Shown: positions 1 through 13,108, counted from the first letter of the stretch. The stretch: DNA of 64,000 nucleotides from Isoetes taiwanensis (GCA_021234155.1 JAJEKV010000045.1:648147-712146), one strand, 5' to 3'. The notes: generated by a model not told the origin, from the sequence alone. Program-made: numbers and translations.

Positions 1-159
1 TATAAAAAATAAAGAAATAATAGATGAAGAAGAACACAATCGGGATACAATAAGAACAGTAACAAATATTATAGACTCTACAACTGGTGTGGCACTTACG
101 ATGTGGCTCATTATTCCTTTCATCCGTAAAATACATCAATCATTGACCAAGAAAATTAC

Positions 160-3100
160 CTCTTGAGGGAGCTCATGGGCAAGCAGGAATACAGTTCGGG
201 ACCAACCCCCAACTCTACCATGAAGCAAAAATGCTGCTCCAAGTGCCATCCCATCTGTAAAGTTATGCTGCAGTTCCATTGACTTTATTTAGCAACATTT
301 ACACCAGTCCTTAAAATTCATTTACATAATTCTGCAATTGCAGCGTGTATTTGAAAGACCATAAAAGCAATTCCTAAGACAAAATTGTGGAGCTAGCTTG
401 CAATGTCTCAATTTTTCTCAAGCAATTGTAGTTCTGATTAGCACAGAAAACATCTTGATTTTTAGCAGGACACTTCCTAAGTCAGACACCACAGACAGTT
501 TTTGACCAAAGAGCTTGTAGAACCATACCACTCCATCAGAAAAGAGATTCAAATATCCTAACACTAAATTAGATTCTGAATGGTCTCTGTCTTTCCCCGT
601 CTTTCCCCCATCAAACTTCTCCTTAAGTTTTTCGTCTCCTTGCACGTCAAATTTCTCCTTAAGTTTTTCGTCTCCTTGCACGTCTTCAATTTCATTAGCC
701 TGACAAAGCAAGAAAACAAGATCATTCAAGGTCTATTACATCAGTATTCTTAAATAGCATACCATGGAATTCTCATTTCGTTCTTTTTCTTCTGGTCTAA
801 GCTTTGATTTTCCATTTGCTTCACTTTCTTCTAGTTTGGCCTTTGGCTTTCTCAGCCGAGCCCCATCTTTCTTATGTTCTTCTGGAATTTCTGTAGATCT
901 AGCTTTCTGCTTCTTGTGATGATGATGACCAAGAGCTGAATGATTCGACGATGTAGATAGTTCTTCGACTCTCCTTACAATCTTTTCAATAACAAAAAAC
1001 AGTATGATGCCAGCTGGAGAACCACACAAATCAGTCTGCATGGCAGCTTGTATAGACAAATTGAAAAGAATGAATTATCAGATATCATGGATGATATTAT
1101 CTTAGTGTTATCCATACACAATATATTTGTACAAAACTGAAATTTGTACTATAATTGCACTATAGGCAAGTAGGCTTTTGCAACATCATCATCGTGATCT
1201 CCGTCGTATTGTTCTAGTTAACAAATTTTTATTAATCATTTCAGAGTTATCCCTTGTGTTTCTTCACATTCCAAGTCCTATTTACTTATTGGACAAGTTT
1301 TAACTTACCTAGAACAGATAAGCCAACTGAAAGATCTTGTAAAGAGTGGGCATGATGATGATGTTCAACCTCATGCGGATGTGAATGTGAATGATGTGAT
1401 GAATGACTAGCACCTTGACCTGCAAAGTGCAAACCTGTATCTAATATAAAGAAGAACAAGGGAAACAATTGCAATGAAGAAAAACTAGAAACATAGCAAA
1501 AACTACAATAAATATATGATGGTCTAGGTGCCATTCAACAAGTACAAGAAAAACTCATGTTTGGAAGAAAGGATGCGATGGATGGAAGAAAGTTAGCAAC
1601 AAATGATACTAACTCAACAACCAGAATGGTTGATCCCATACTAAAAAGGTCTCGTAACACAATCTCCTGTACCTATACTAAAACAAGCTCATTCTTTACA
1701 AATCACAGATCATCTTGTGCATATTAGAGTGATAAGTGGACTGTTAGACATTGAATGTGTATCATGTCAGCAACAGTTTCTTGTCACTACCAGCACAACC
1801 ATTGTTATGAAGCTTAGATCTTTTACTGCATGCACACTTGGAAACAGGCACATCTCCCCACCTTATTAGTTAAATGACATCTCAAAATATCTAACATGGA
1901 ATCAACAACTTCTTCTGTCATTGCCTCGATGTCTGCTTGCCCCGTCAATGTTTTCTTCTTCAGTTACATGGCCCAAGCTGCATTTTGTAGTTTTATAAGC
2001 TGACATAGCAGCCTGTATGGCTTATGGACTAATGAACTTGTTCAATAAGCCTACCAAGTAGAACATTTCACATGGAAATAAGCGAAATTAGAACCTCTCA
2101 AATAAGGTCTATTCACTGGCTGCAGATGACTAAATTTCTTATTGATCCAAATTGAACTCCTTAGCTGTATTCTGAACTATTTCCATTGAATTTGACATCT
2201 CTCAGTTATTTAATATCGAAACCTCCAACATATTACAGGAAATAATCTCCTCCTGGTTATATGCATATTTTAAAGGTAGCTGTTTGGTTGTCCAGGTATA
2301 GGAGATACCCAATATGGATCACAGGAGGAGTCTTGGGTGTATGCTAAACATACACAATCTCTATCTTAAAAAAGCAACTGATATTACTAGAATCGACAAA
2401 GAGAGTTGGTAGTTATTTGCCAGCAACTGAAAGAAGGTAAACTGAATGATATTGTTTCAAAAATAGTAAGCCCTACTAATCGGTTTCCTTCCACTAGCAT
2501 GTGTTCTTAGAAACTCGGGCTGTGCACTTCTCTTCCTTGTAATTTCGAATTTGTGCAAGATTAGAGAAAAGCATGTTACAATTGTCCACTTCTACTCAAT
2601 TTCTGATATTTAAAGACCAGCATCAATCCAATTTTCATGAAACATAACTTGGAACCACAAACTGCATCTAGATTACCAAACGCATGTGGAAGCTGATGAA
2701 GAAATGCATCCCCCAGCATTGCCCCTCCCTGTCCCGAGGGTAATCTTTTTATTAGTACACATTATATATATTTCACCAAACACTCCTGTCAGTCAAGGCA
2801 CTAATGTTCAAACACTTAAAGAAAGTCCTTATTTGACCATACCATTTTGTGTATATATGTTACTTTATGCTACAAAAGAAACATGAATATTATGGAAGTT
2901 TGAGCCCATGTTAGGGAATTTGGTTTCCTAATCCTTTGACCAAGAAAAGCACATGCTTAGGTTGACTTAATTTACCCCAAATGCTGCTAAAGAATCGACA
3001 AATGCCTTTGAAGGCTTTCCTTGTGCTGCAAACAGAAACAACAGGATTATCCGGTTAATATCCTATCAGACTGTAAAGAATGTAACTTGAAGTTGAACAG

Positions 3101-5565
3101 AAAGCAAACCAAATGAGAAGACCTTATGTCTATACGAGGTTTATGCACAATCGCATGGGGACTAAAGGAAAAACCAAGAAATAAGAAAGGAACTATATAG
3201 TTCTTTAATGAAGGTGGCATGAACCTTATTGCTGGCAGATACAACACATCATATACATTCATTAACACAGTTGCTGCGATGGGCACCAATGGGAAAATGA
3301 CGTCATCTTATGCTTGATTCTTATGACCGTGAGTAATAAGAAATATCAAAAGCCGTTATAAATACAACATTTGCCATCTTTAATGGATAAACATGGTATT
3401 CAAGTCCATACAAGATGCAACTCTATGTAGATTGTCTTTCCAATTAATAAATATGCTTCCATTTCATAATGTAATCGAGTGTAATGCAATAGCTAGATTC
3501 TCCTTGAATCAACTTGAAATGGGACAGGAGGATCAAATCCTTCAAAGGCTTTATAAACTCTACAAACTAGTATGCAGTCGAATATGAACACAAATTTATT
3601 TTACACACAGCATTCTCGAACATATTGACCTCTTTCATTATCAGCAGTGCAGAAATAGAAAAAACGGAATAGCAAAAAACTGCTTGCAGCTTTGTAAGAG
3701 AGTAAAAGAAACTAAAACAAATCTTGAGGCAGAACAAAATCTTTATTAATTATCATAATTCTTAACCAATTGAACACCTCAGACAAGGCAACAATTCAAG
3801 GTCTTTTTATGTTGGTACACTACGAAGTTCCTTGCCAAACATCAGCAAACTCTAACTCAAAATCAACTACCGAGCAGAGCAGTATCAGCAAACTCTAATT
3901 CAAAGTCAAGTACCGATCAGAGCAGTATGTTTCACTTACAAACAATGAAAGGGAGGATTATGAGGCAGATAAGAGAAGCCATGCTCACCAGCAAGGAACT
4001 CCCCATCGCATACATCCAGAGACCTGTAATAAATTATCTACCATTAGGTCTCAAATATGAAAAAACACGATGACTGGTATCAATGCAAATTATTTCCATG
4101 GATGTGGAGGGAGGGAGGGAGGGGGAGAGATTGATTGATTGATCGTCTATCAAAGACCCATTAAGAACATACAAATTTAAGGATCTGCAAGGAGGGTGAG
4201 GGTGAAATCCTTCAAGACAGTAAGAAGTCTAATACTAAAATAACTAACTAGAAAGCTGATCTAGTCACCATCTTAGATGCGTTGCTATAGCATTTAGCCC
4301 TTTTTAAGCTTTTCTTGCCTATGCTCTGCTATAACATTTGGCCCTTTTTAAGCCTATCTTGCCTCCTCCTCCTCCTCCTCCTCCTCCTGCTTAAGCTTCT
4401 GTTTTGCTGCCTGCTTTACTTTCTTAGAGGTTGTTAATGTCACTCCTTTAGTATTCTTTTCTTTGAGGAGCCATCCATCATTCCAGCCTGTTGTGACTCT
4501 TCATCGACAAGGAAGAATGGAGTAATTCCTGTTTGCTTTAAACCACTTTGGCCCATTCTATTTTTGAGGATGCTCCTTTTCTGAGCAAGCTCATGAACAG
4601 ACGGAGATACACATTTTTGTTCATAAAACTTCAGGAGTTGCTGTGATATCCAAATATTCCTCCGATTTCACCATGTCCAAATTGCATAAAGTACATTTGG
4701 CTAAGATATTTAGCATGCAATCTGCAACTGATGAGAGGACACCCGGAACTGGCCCATTGAGAACCTCACCTCCTTTGGGAAGTCAATGTCAAGATAACCA
4801 GGCCTTTAGAAAACTCTAGAATTTCCTTTTGAAAGACAGCTTTGAAGAAGGACTTAGCCAAGTTGATCCAAATCATGCATACCAGCTCCTGCCTATTCAG
4901 ATTTAGACTAGGCAGAGCGAAGTTATATTGGAATGGGATTAGGTCAAGTTGAAAGCGTTTTTAGAGTCTCCCAATAATTCTATGAAATCACCAGTTTGAA
5001 ATATACAAAGTAAATTGGACTTGACCTATTTCTTTCCACCTTGTTTTGTGGGTCAATTCAGCAAAGCAAAGCAACTTACAGGAACGGGACCATATTCACA
5101 GTTTATTCTTCCTTATTAGCTGCAAGTTGGTTTGTGGAATCCGCAGGGAAAACAAGACGTTGTTTTCAAGTTAAAGACTCTGTTAATTCTACTGCATTGA
5201 TGTAAGAAGAACATGAAAAGGGCAGAAATTTACATACCAAGAGAAGACAGCTCCCCATTGGGTTGTTTAACACGATCTCGCTCTACATCACGATGAGACT
5301 TGAAGCCATATAGCGCCAGATCTTCCTCCTCTGCAATCTCCTCTGGCAACTTCAATTTTACGTGGGTATCATGATCGTGATGTTTATGGGAATGGCCATG
5401 TTCAGAATGAGAAATTTCGTGATCATCATGGTTGTGCCAGTGACTGGTATCATGGTGGTGGCCATTTTCATGGTCATGGGAGAACGGACAGCCTTCGTGG
5501 CCATGGATGAGCAAAACCTGTGCGCAGAGTGCAAGTATGAGGAAGAAACTCTGTTGCCTCGCCAT
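160..5565 (-). CDS. IAR1: IAR1-like ZIP metal transporter (exons 1-8, 3' part beyond window)
   Basis: Endomembrane zinc/metal transporter of the LZT/KE4 branch of the ZIP family; Arabidopsis IAR1 was found through resistance to IAA-alanine and is proposed to move metal out of the ER. I read eight exons with GT-AG borders and consistent phases: 5238-5565, 3940-4023, 2976-3025, 2677-2728, 1309-1419, 763-1013, 529-699 and 160-267, giving 385 codons. Exon 1 gives a signal peptide and a His-rich luminal stretch. Exon 2 gives a membrane helix (LWMYAMGSSLLVSMASL). Exon 4 carries MLGDAFLHQLPHAFG. Exon 5 has a second His cluster. Exons 5/6 give a helix (DLSVGLSVLAGIILFFVIEK). Exon 7 ends in GYLNLFSDGV and exon 8 opens with HNFTDGMALG and ends in AHELPQE, the metal-site motifs of the family. 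The remaining 3' exons lie left of base 1. Exon order and motifs make the identification secure; exact borders are by eye. Confidence 0.95.
613..684 (-). repeat. 36-bp in-frame tandem duplication in IAR1-like exon 7
   Basis: Two adjacent 36-bp copies with one mismatch encode DVQGDEKLKEKF twice in the charged cytosolic loop just before the GYLNLFSDGV helix. The frame is kept. Confidence 0.95.
4362..4388. repeat. (CCT)9 microsatellite in intron 1
   Basis: Nine uninterrupted CCT units lie in the 1.2-kb first intron of the IAR1-like gene. A GA-rich (GGGA) tract lies nearby at about 4108-4126. I see nothing else in this intron. Confidence 0.9.
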
Positions 5566-5656
5566 AGCTGCGGAATAGGGTCAAATCACCAACACCCTAA
5601 GGTCTTGTCTTTTTATAAAAACCTTCAAATTTCACCTAGGACTCTTGTTTCTTTTT

Positions 5657-5903
5657 GGGTTGCCCCTAAGGGACGCCTCACATGTCACTCGCAAGTTTTT
5701 TTGGGTTGGCCCTAAGGGACGCCTCCCATGTCACCGGCAAGTTTTTGCCGGACGTCAAGCCATTGAGCCGCTCAGGTGTAAACTACTCCAGCAGTTCGGG
5801 GACGAACGGCTCAGACGTCAAACCGGCCGTCTCAGATGAACTACATGTGAATACCTAAAGATTTACATGTGATGATGTGAGGCGCCTCTAAGGGGGCAAA
5901 CCC
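5657..5903. mobile_element. MITE-like element upstream of the IAR1-like ATG
   Basis: The ends form an imperfect inverted repeat of about 28 bp: the left end reads GGGTTGCCCCTAAGGGACGC and the right end, reverse-complemented, reads GGGTTTGCCCCCTTAGAGGC, both followed by GCCTCACAT. The left end is duplicated in tandem (second copy from about 5703). It is about 247 bp long, has no coding capacity and starts 92 bp upstream of the start codon. I see no clear target-site duplication, so the superfamily is unassigned. Confidence 0.6.
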
Positions 5904-6225
5904 TCCTTCATGTGGGGTTTGTGGCATATTCCAGGTAGATGCCAGTATATGCCCAAAATATACCAAAAACTGCTCCAAGCCCAGTGTCACCTATAAATTA
6001 TCGGTCGTCCCTGTTGCTGGGCAGCCACTCTTGGAACCGGCTAATCGATGCTCCTTGGTCGACCGAACCTTTTGGCCGTGAGCAGCTCTTTATCTGCGAT
6101 TTCTTCTTAATCCTGAAGTGTTTGCAAGCGTTGTGGAAGACTTTGAAGTGCGTGGATTGGGGATCAAAATGGCAGGTTCAATCGCCGGAGGTAAGAGCAA
6201 TAAGTCCTTCTTGCATGCCGGATCT
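5904..6225. other. Intergenic stretch with possible first exon of a plus-strand gene
   Basis: No ORF of note. At 6171 ATGGCAGG begins a short reading frame (MAGSIAG) that meets a consensus splice donor, GGAG|GTAAGA, about 22 bp later. If real, element B landed in the first intron of a gene transcribed divergently from the IAR1-like gene. I cannot find its next exon with confidence beyond 49.2 kb. Confidence 0.2.
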
Positions 6226-6230
6226 GCAAG
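6226..6230. repeat. Target-site duplication of element B, left copy (GCAAG)
   Basis: GCAAG directly precedes the TGTGACG end of the left LTR and recurs at 49213-49217 after the right LTR. Confidence 0.9.
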
Positions 6231-7822
6231 TGTGACGTCCCCTACTCATATACGGTGCACTCACCGTATACAAACAGGAGTTCATCCCCCATACCAGCTC
6301 CATGCTAATATAGGGCCCTCCACGTTATCACTGCAACCTTGAAGAGTTCGATTGGGAAGAATGAAGGGTCCTTTACCCCGCCCCCGGGGCCTACCTAGTC
6401 TGCGGAAGTGTAAACATATATGTCGGTGAGTACATACATCAACATCATATGACCATCAATGAAGGATGGTTCTCCACATATCTGCATAGACAAAGATCGG
6501 CCACATCATATGGGGAATCCCACCCAAGGCTCGGACTCAAAGGAATGACCGGGCTTGGGTCTCCGAGTTCATTGGGCATGTAATTCATGGCAATGGATTT
6601 GGTACGGTATAAGAACATGGCATTGGGTTGTCCACTCCATCCGCCCCTCACATTGCACACTTTGCGGTGTAGGTCAAAAGTGTTGGGACCCATCAGTAGC
6701 CCACCCAGGTGCATAGCCAAAGGGGCTACGTCTCATCGAAGTTACATCTCCCCACTCGATGGGGCGGATAGGGATCACTCCCCTCCGAGAGATCTACATG
6801 CTGACTCAAGGTGACTAGAGGGGGCCTTTGCCCTTATTCGGACTTGAACTCACCGGAAGGTCATATCCACCACCCCACGAGTGTCGAGCCCATGCCTTGC
6901 CCACACGCAGGGGGCAAGCCATTAGACCTAGTCACAATGATCCCGGTAGGCCTTACACACCGGAGGGGTCGCTCAAGAGTCGAACACCTAACCTCCTCCT
7001 TAGCCCGGTCCGCCCCTTCACCCACAACCAAGTGTGGTTCTTGTGCACGGGCCGAATCTATGGTGTGCTAGAGAGGCTAATCTAGGAGCATCTACTACCA
7101 AGCTTGAAGTCTCTACCCCCTTCCCAATACAAGGAGTTCACAGAGATACATCATCCATATACATCATGGAAGAACTAAAGAACTAGATCTAATCTATATC
7201 ATAGAGTTAGGTTCTTTAGTTAGAGTCCGTATCTAGAGATCTAGATAGTCTGCTAAAGGCGCATTTAATAGGCTAAACCCCACTGATACAATGACCGGAA
7301 AACGGTTTTAGACCATTAAATCGACTACATACCCCGATCCATGAGTTGCTCCCTCGACCGAAGTTCGACCATCCCATCGAACCTTTCGAATCAAGGGAAA
7401 CTAATGGTGCAATTCTCTTGGGCAGAGTCTGGGAGGCGGTTTTGGCTCCTGGGGCAGCCAAAACAGAGCTCTAAAACCCTAGGAATGAAAATGGGCAAGT
7501 TAGGGTTCTCCTACTTAAATAGGCAAGGGTTGGGGCTTAGGGTTTCCAATTATCCCTTTAGGCATGTGGGATAATTGGAAATGGGCCCACTTGCCTTTAA
7601 TGGCTAGGTGGCCAAATGTGCCTACATGGAAATGTGTGCACCTAAATAAATGTGCATGTGCACATTAATAAGAAATGCACATACCTAGCAAGTTGCCCCC
7701 TAGGGGCTACCCACCTGGCTACACGCCGTACCGCGTCGCCAATGAGTGGCGGCGGTGCGGCGTGGAGACAAAGATAAAGATAACGCCCCGGGGACCGTGA
7801 TCTTCGTGGCCGGAACGTCACA
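6231..7822 (-). repeat. Element B 3' LTR
   Basis: Starts TGTGACGTCCCC and ends GAACGTCACA on the plus strand. It is co-linear with 47635-49212, with differences concentrated at CG-containing positions. Confidence 0.95.
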
Positions 7823-7835
7823 TTCTCCCCACCTT
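7823..7835 (-). other. Element B polypurine tract
   Basis: TTCTCCCCACCTT on the plus strand reads AAGGTGGGGAGAA on the element strand, directly before the 3' LTR. The same tract adjoins the C LTR at 26075-26087. Confidence 0.9.
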
Positions 7836-9600
7836 GAAATGATGCTGTCCGCAGCATCGTGGGTCTCCCCACCTTGGAATCTTCCTAACCTGCAATCAAC
7901 CTGATGCATACAATATACTACTATTATACTTACACATTTATTAAGATTACCTTAAGGTAATATTTTTAAATTATTATTACGCCATTATATTATCAAATAA
8001 CTTGTCAATTCGTAACTTCTATTAAAACAGGGTACTTATTAGTTCTCGTTATCATAACATTTAGTTTATCACAATTTAACACTTTCATATACCATTATTA
8101 TTTAAGGTACTCTTCATTCCTTGCAACACATTCCAACCAAATTTGTATTGCAAGTCTTCGCACCTTAAAATCCTGCATTAATTTTACAATATCTATAATT
8201 ACATACCTACTATCTTAATTATTAGAATTACTCTAAGGTGATGTTTAAGACATTCCTGTACTATTTCATTATCCAATTAACTTATCACTTCATAACTTAA
8301 TCCACGCAAGGTAATTATTAACCTTACTTAATACAACATTTAAGTTTATCAAAGTTTATCTATTTCATACAAAATTTACACTTCTAAGGTATTCTTGCAA
8401 CACATTATAAGAAAAATTTGTGTTGCAAGTCTTCGTAGCTCGACCCCCTTGCCCTCCGGAGCGCTCTATTGGCCTGCAGGTCGACACTACGTTATTACCA
8501 TTTTAATTATTAATAAAATTTTGGTTATATGGTGACCACCCCACCTATCTACATGAATGCATGGCTAATCTCCCGGCGTAGGAAGAGGATGATTCTTCCA
8601 TCGTGGCCGCGGAGACAGCACCTATATGCCTATATGTCGCTCATGCCTACACCTCTAGTTGCCCAGCGTGGAGGATATCCTTCCCGTATATGGGGCGTGA
8701 AGGATAAATTCCTCCTATCAGAGCATATATGGGGCTAAAGGTGCCTTTCCTATCAATGCATTCCTCAATGACCTCCTTTCTCTCGAGGTCGTCTACTTCC
8801 GTGGGACAGAAGTAGACTTTCTAATCTACCTTCCACTCGTCCAAGCGGAAACGCGGTCATGCCTACATTGACATTACACCACGCCCTAGAGATCACCGTA
8901 GTGGTCTCATCATCGGTAACAACGCATGCGACCCATACTTGGCATAGGTTGCATGCGTAGATTAATCTTAACTACACATGAAACTACTCTAAACACAAAT
9001 CGACATGCCTGAGCCGATTGTTTTTTTGCTGGCTCCTTTAATGCATGTGATTAACATAATTACCCTAAGGTAATATTTATGAATTAACATTATCATAGTA
9101 CCGGATACATTACTTCCGATAGTACAATTATATTTACTCTAATCCTTACAATATTTAACGACTTTTAGATCGCGATTATTTAAACAATAACCCTGATTTA
9201 GACCTATTGTATCATAGACAAGGTTTTAATTATCATACACAAGAATTAGATGTGCTTCTTATTCTCTTCCTTGGGTCCTGCATTACCCTTGGAAGTATAT
9301 CCCTAAGATGCACTTAAGTATATCTGAATTCTATTTTCTATCTATATTTATAAGGACCCCAAGGTCATATGGCTATCCTTGGAAGGAATTGCATCCTTGC
9401 GAAGGATTAATTAACATGCTACCTCACATTATCGTTGTTATTTAACTTATTTCCGTATGATACATATACGTACAGTAATTCCATGCAATTATTAGGATCT
9501 ATATTTAACTTATCTATAAGACACATTAAAGCTTATAATGCATGCGCACGCCTTACCTAGGCTAGAATGCATCCACCCATTGAGCCGGCGTCGAGTAATT
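7836..9600 (-). other. Element B 3' untranslated region conserved with element C
   Basis: No coding sequence. 8420-8945 is co-linear with 26395-26885 of element C, including the GGTGACCACCCCACC segment and a strongly conserved block ending in CGCATGCGACCCATACT. 9050-9540 is an AT-rich stretch resembling 7920-8300, both containing the palindromic ACCTTAAGGTAA type motif. It looks like an internal duplication absent from C. Confidence 0.65.
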
Positions 9601-12264
9601 TGGAGATGACTTGGTCGTTGCATTGCTCCCATAGTGTTGCTCCCTTCATTGGTGTAGATAGCTACTGCGTCAGTCTCGCACGTTGAAGGCCTCCTGAGCC
9701 TAAGGTATCTATCTATTTTACGCTCTATTCGCTTCGGCGATTGCCAGAGTGAACTCTATTCTACGGGTCAGTCAATTCGATGCAAGTACGTTCAATCATA
9801 AGATTGAGCCCTCCCACTTTCTTCGAAAAGAAAATGGTCATGCACCCCTTCAATGGCGTTGTTCACGACGTCATTTTTATTCTCTCCCCTTCAGAGATTA
9901 TACGTTCCTTACTTAGCGCATTAATTTACTAGCCTTAGCTGACATATATAACCATCTAAGATGGATATACATATTATATTATCATTTATTTCAATATAGT
10001 TATGGGTTACTTACTTAGTTAGAATGATTCTAAACCCACAAGGTTTTGTCATCATGACCATTCCTTTTGTCCCACAAGACTATTTGATTACTATAATTCT
10101 TATTTTAGATGTACCTTACATGTACTATTCTTTTATATTCTAGAGATTCCCCCTTTTTTAGATATTTAAACTCTTGGAATATTCCTACCAATCGAATTGA
10201 TGTCATCGTAACAAGTTGGCCGGACTTGTTAGATTACTTCTTTTCTTTCGGTTGGATTATTCTTTTGGAGGTACTAGATTTATACATGGTCAACAATTAT
10301 CCTAGTAATGATTCCTTCTTAGTGAGGAGATCAATCTCACCAAGTGGTTTCAATACGTTGGATGTCTGTTAACAATCGTGTATAATTATAGTTACCCTAT
10401 GCATTTCCTTCCCAATCTTGACGCTTAGCTCAATATTGGGGCGATCCTTTCAGCGAGAATATCTAGAAATGCCTTCTAATCCCAATATGGATGTTACCGT
10501 CCCTACATTTAACCTACTAGGCCCCATGGCCTTAGATGCTTGAGCTTGCTAGAAGCTCATCCACTCGTTGCCTGCTTGAAGTAGCAAGGTGACGTTCTTC
10601 CGAGTCGCTCGATACTTCAGTCTCCTTGACGGTGGCTCCTCCTTGATGTAGAGATTGACTTTGTTCATTAGAAGCCTCTCATTGCTGGTGGCTTTGATGG
10701 CGTAGTTGATCACTTGAAATCTTCTATGCCTGAAGGTGGCGCCGTTGAAAAAGATCTTTCATCTTGACTTCTTTGTCTTGGCAGCTAACGACTCTGTATC
10801 CGATATTGTTTCTTCGACTCCATCGATGTCTCCTACGTCGAGTCTTCTTGTTGTTATCGTGTTGCCCGAAGAGTGTTGAGGATGTTGATTGCTTCACCCC
10901 TGCAAATTGCCTGACATCTCTTCCTTTGATCTGTTACGCTATGGGAAGGAATAACAAGGGAACTATACATGCAAAACATATAGCTTACATAATTACAATT
11001 ACTACTAGAGCTATTAGGTCCCCCTTGTGCCTCCCATTCGAGTTGCACACCTACTCCTTGGTGATGTCATCGGTGTTCCTCCCGTGCAATGGTGTTGATG
11101 ATCTATATCCTCCTATTTGTACGTCAGCTCATACTCCGGGGTAACTTGTTGATATACTTGGGCCCTCCGATGTTTGTCGGCTATGGCACACACACTTTGC
11201 TGGTCGTTCATGCTTTTGACATTTCAGCCTGCTTCCTGATCCTGTTCTTGGGGTGTACTTGTTCCTCCTTCATGATACTTGAAGCTATTTGGAGGCGTCT
11301 CTTGAGGTTGTGCATGATTCCTTTGGCTATACTCCTCTGGAGTTGTTCTCTTCTGCAGCTGTTCTTTGAATCGTCGATCCTTGGGTTCACCAAGTTGCAT
11401 GCAAGTCCGCGCTCGCCTCGCCTAGTTGCTTCTCCATCGAGCTTCCAAACTTCCTTGTTTGATCCCCTCGATCACATGGCTTGGACGTTGTCACGTTCCA
11501 CAGTGCTATGCCGTCTTCTTGTCTTGAGGTACCTTCCGGTGGCTTTGATTGTGCTCGTCAGTTTTGATCCTCCTGTTGCCTCTAGGGGGCTCGTGGAAGA
11601 AGTCGGTTGCTAGCACTTCTCCGACTTTCAGTTCCTGACCTTTGTCCCTCTATGCATGTCGGTCTCTCTGTCAAGTAAAGCATCATGGCTCTCCTCCCTG
11701 CTGGCTATATTGTCGGGATGATGGATCTTTATATCTGCGCCGCTTGACCCTTGCGTTGAAGAAGTACCTTCTTTAGATATACTCTTGTCGTTGAATAGCC
11801 TGGCTGTTATCTTGAACTCTCTTTTTGCCGAAGGTGCTTCAGTTGCTATCCTTGTCGTTAAGGTGTCGAATGCTTCTACCTTGGGCGTTTGACGTGCCAC
11901 ATGTCGGAGATATGATCGGCTTATTCTCTTCTAATGACTGGTAGGAGTACCTGACGAAGCCATCACCTAGTTGTTGAAGGCATATCTCCTCGTCGCAGTG
12001 CCTTTCGTAAGTGCATCTCCATCTAATACACGTGTCATAGCGCATCACCCTATATTACCACAAGGTGGAATTATGGTTGTCGAGATGTTGCCTTCTTAGT
12101 TGGCTCGTTGATGTCGGGGTGTTCCTCCTTCTATTGTTGAGGCCACTCGTGTCATAAGTTCGTCAAGTGTTGCTGCTGCCACAAGATGTAGTGTTGCATC
12201 CCGGCGATGTCACCGTGCGGTCTTTCGATGATCTTGACATGACCGGTGTTGTCTCTTGTTACGA
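9600..12264 (-). other. Element B internal region without recognisable domains
   Basis: 9605-9650 still resembles the chromodomain-end region of C (26965-27010), but the match fades. I looked on both strands for RT (YxDD), RNase H and integrase motifs and saw none. Short ORFs such as 11628-11900 (minus) and 11089-11613 (plus) match no family I know and may be fortuitous. Confidence 0.45.
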
Positions 12265-12269
12265 CATTG
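12265..12269. repeat. Target-site duplication of element A, left copy (CATTG)
   Basis: CATTG precedes the LTR here and follows the other LTR at 18766-18770. Confidence 0.93.
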
Positions 12270-13071
12270 TGTCAAACCCTCACAGAAAGTAGAGTCGATT
12301 CGCTACCTTGAACTCCCCGAGTTCCCGCGACCTTGAGTTCCCGAAACTCCCCCGCGCAATCGGAAAAACTAATCCCGAGATTAGCTTGAAGCCCCCGTTC
12401 AAGAAGTTCTATCGCTAGAACTAATCTTTGCGATAGCGATATTGCTTTAAGAAGGTCCGGAGAATACTCTCCGAAACGAACGTCTCTTTGAGCTATCGCT
12501 CAATAATGGAACAGCTTCGAGAATCACATGAGTTGCTTCCCAACCAACTCACAATGGGTGAAACCCCCGGCGTTAGAGAATCATTTTATTCGGACAAAGG
12601 CGATCTGCTTCAACCGCTTGCATCAAGACAAAAACTCTTCCTCCAGAAAACGCCTCCAGAGTCTTTTTATGGAGCCACTAGGGCCAAGAATAGACCGAAA
12701 AAGGCCTATGGGTCCTTTCTTTGGCTCGGATTGAGCTATTTTGGACCTGATCCGGGCTATTCAAGGCTGATCCGGCCGCCATAGCAGCCGTGATCAGATA
12801 TTTCGTGAGAAAGCCTTTTGGCTTGACCCATCCAATGGGTTTCCGCCACCTCACACCCCTTTTCCAATGGTTGAGTGGTTTTTAGCATGTAACTTTATAA
12901 TTTAATTAAATGCCAAGTTACCATACGAAACTTCTCTTATTTAAAAATTATCCCCACGCCGCCCCTAGGCGGTATTGCCGCATGGGACATTCCCAGGCCA
13001 CCCCGTGGCATTCCCATGGCGAACCCCTGGTCCCAAGGTCGGCAAGCGCGACTTGCCCTTGGACCGTAACA
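12270..13071 (-). repeat. Element A 3' LTR
   Basis: Runs from TGTCAAACC to GGACCGTAACA. The half from about 12660 on is almost identical to the partner LTR, while the outer half differs at many CG versus CAG/CTG positions. Confidence 0.95.
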
Positions 13072-13089
13072 ATTTCCTCCCCTCCCCTT
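13072..13089 (-). other. Element A polypurine tract
   Basis: ATTTCCTCCCCTCCCCTT, a pure-purine run on the element strand, directly abuts the 3' LTR. Confidence 0.9.
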
Positions 13090-13108
13090 AGGACCTTGTC
13101 CTCAAGGT

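Noticed and set aside
5362-5715. Met/Val-rich plus-strand ORF of 117 codons
   Set aside because: It is the antisense of the His-rich exon 1 of the IAR1-like gene; CAT/CAC codons read ATG/GTG on the other strand.
10764-11613. Plus-strand ORFs inside element B that look Leu/Ser-rich and membrane-like
   Set aside because: They oppose the element's strand, match no family I know, and composition alone explains their hydrophobicity.
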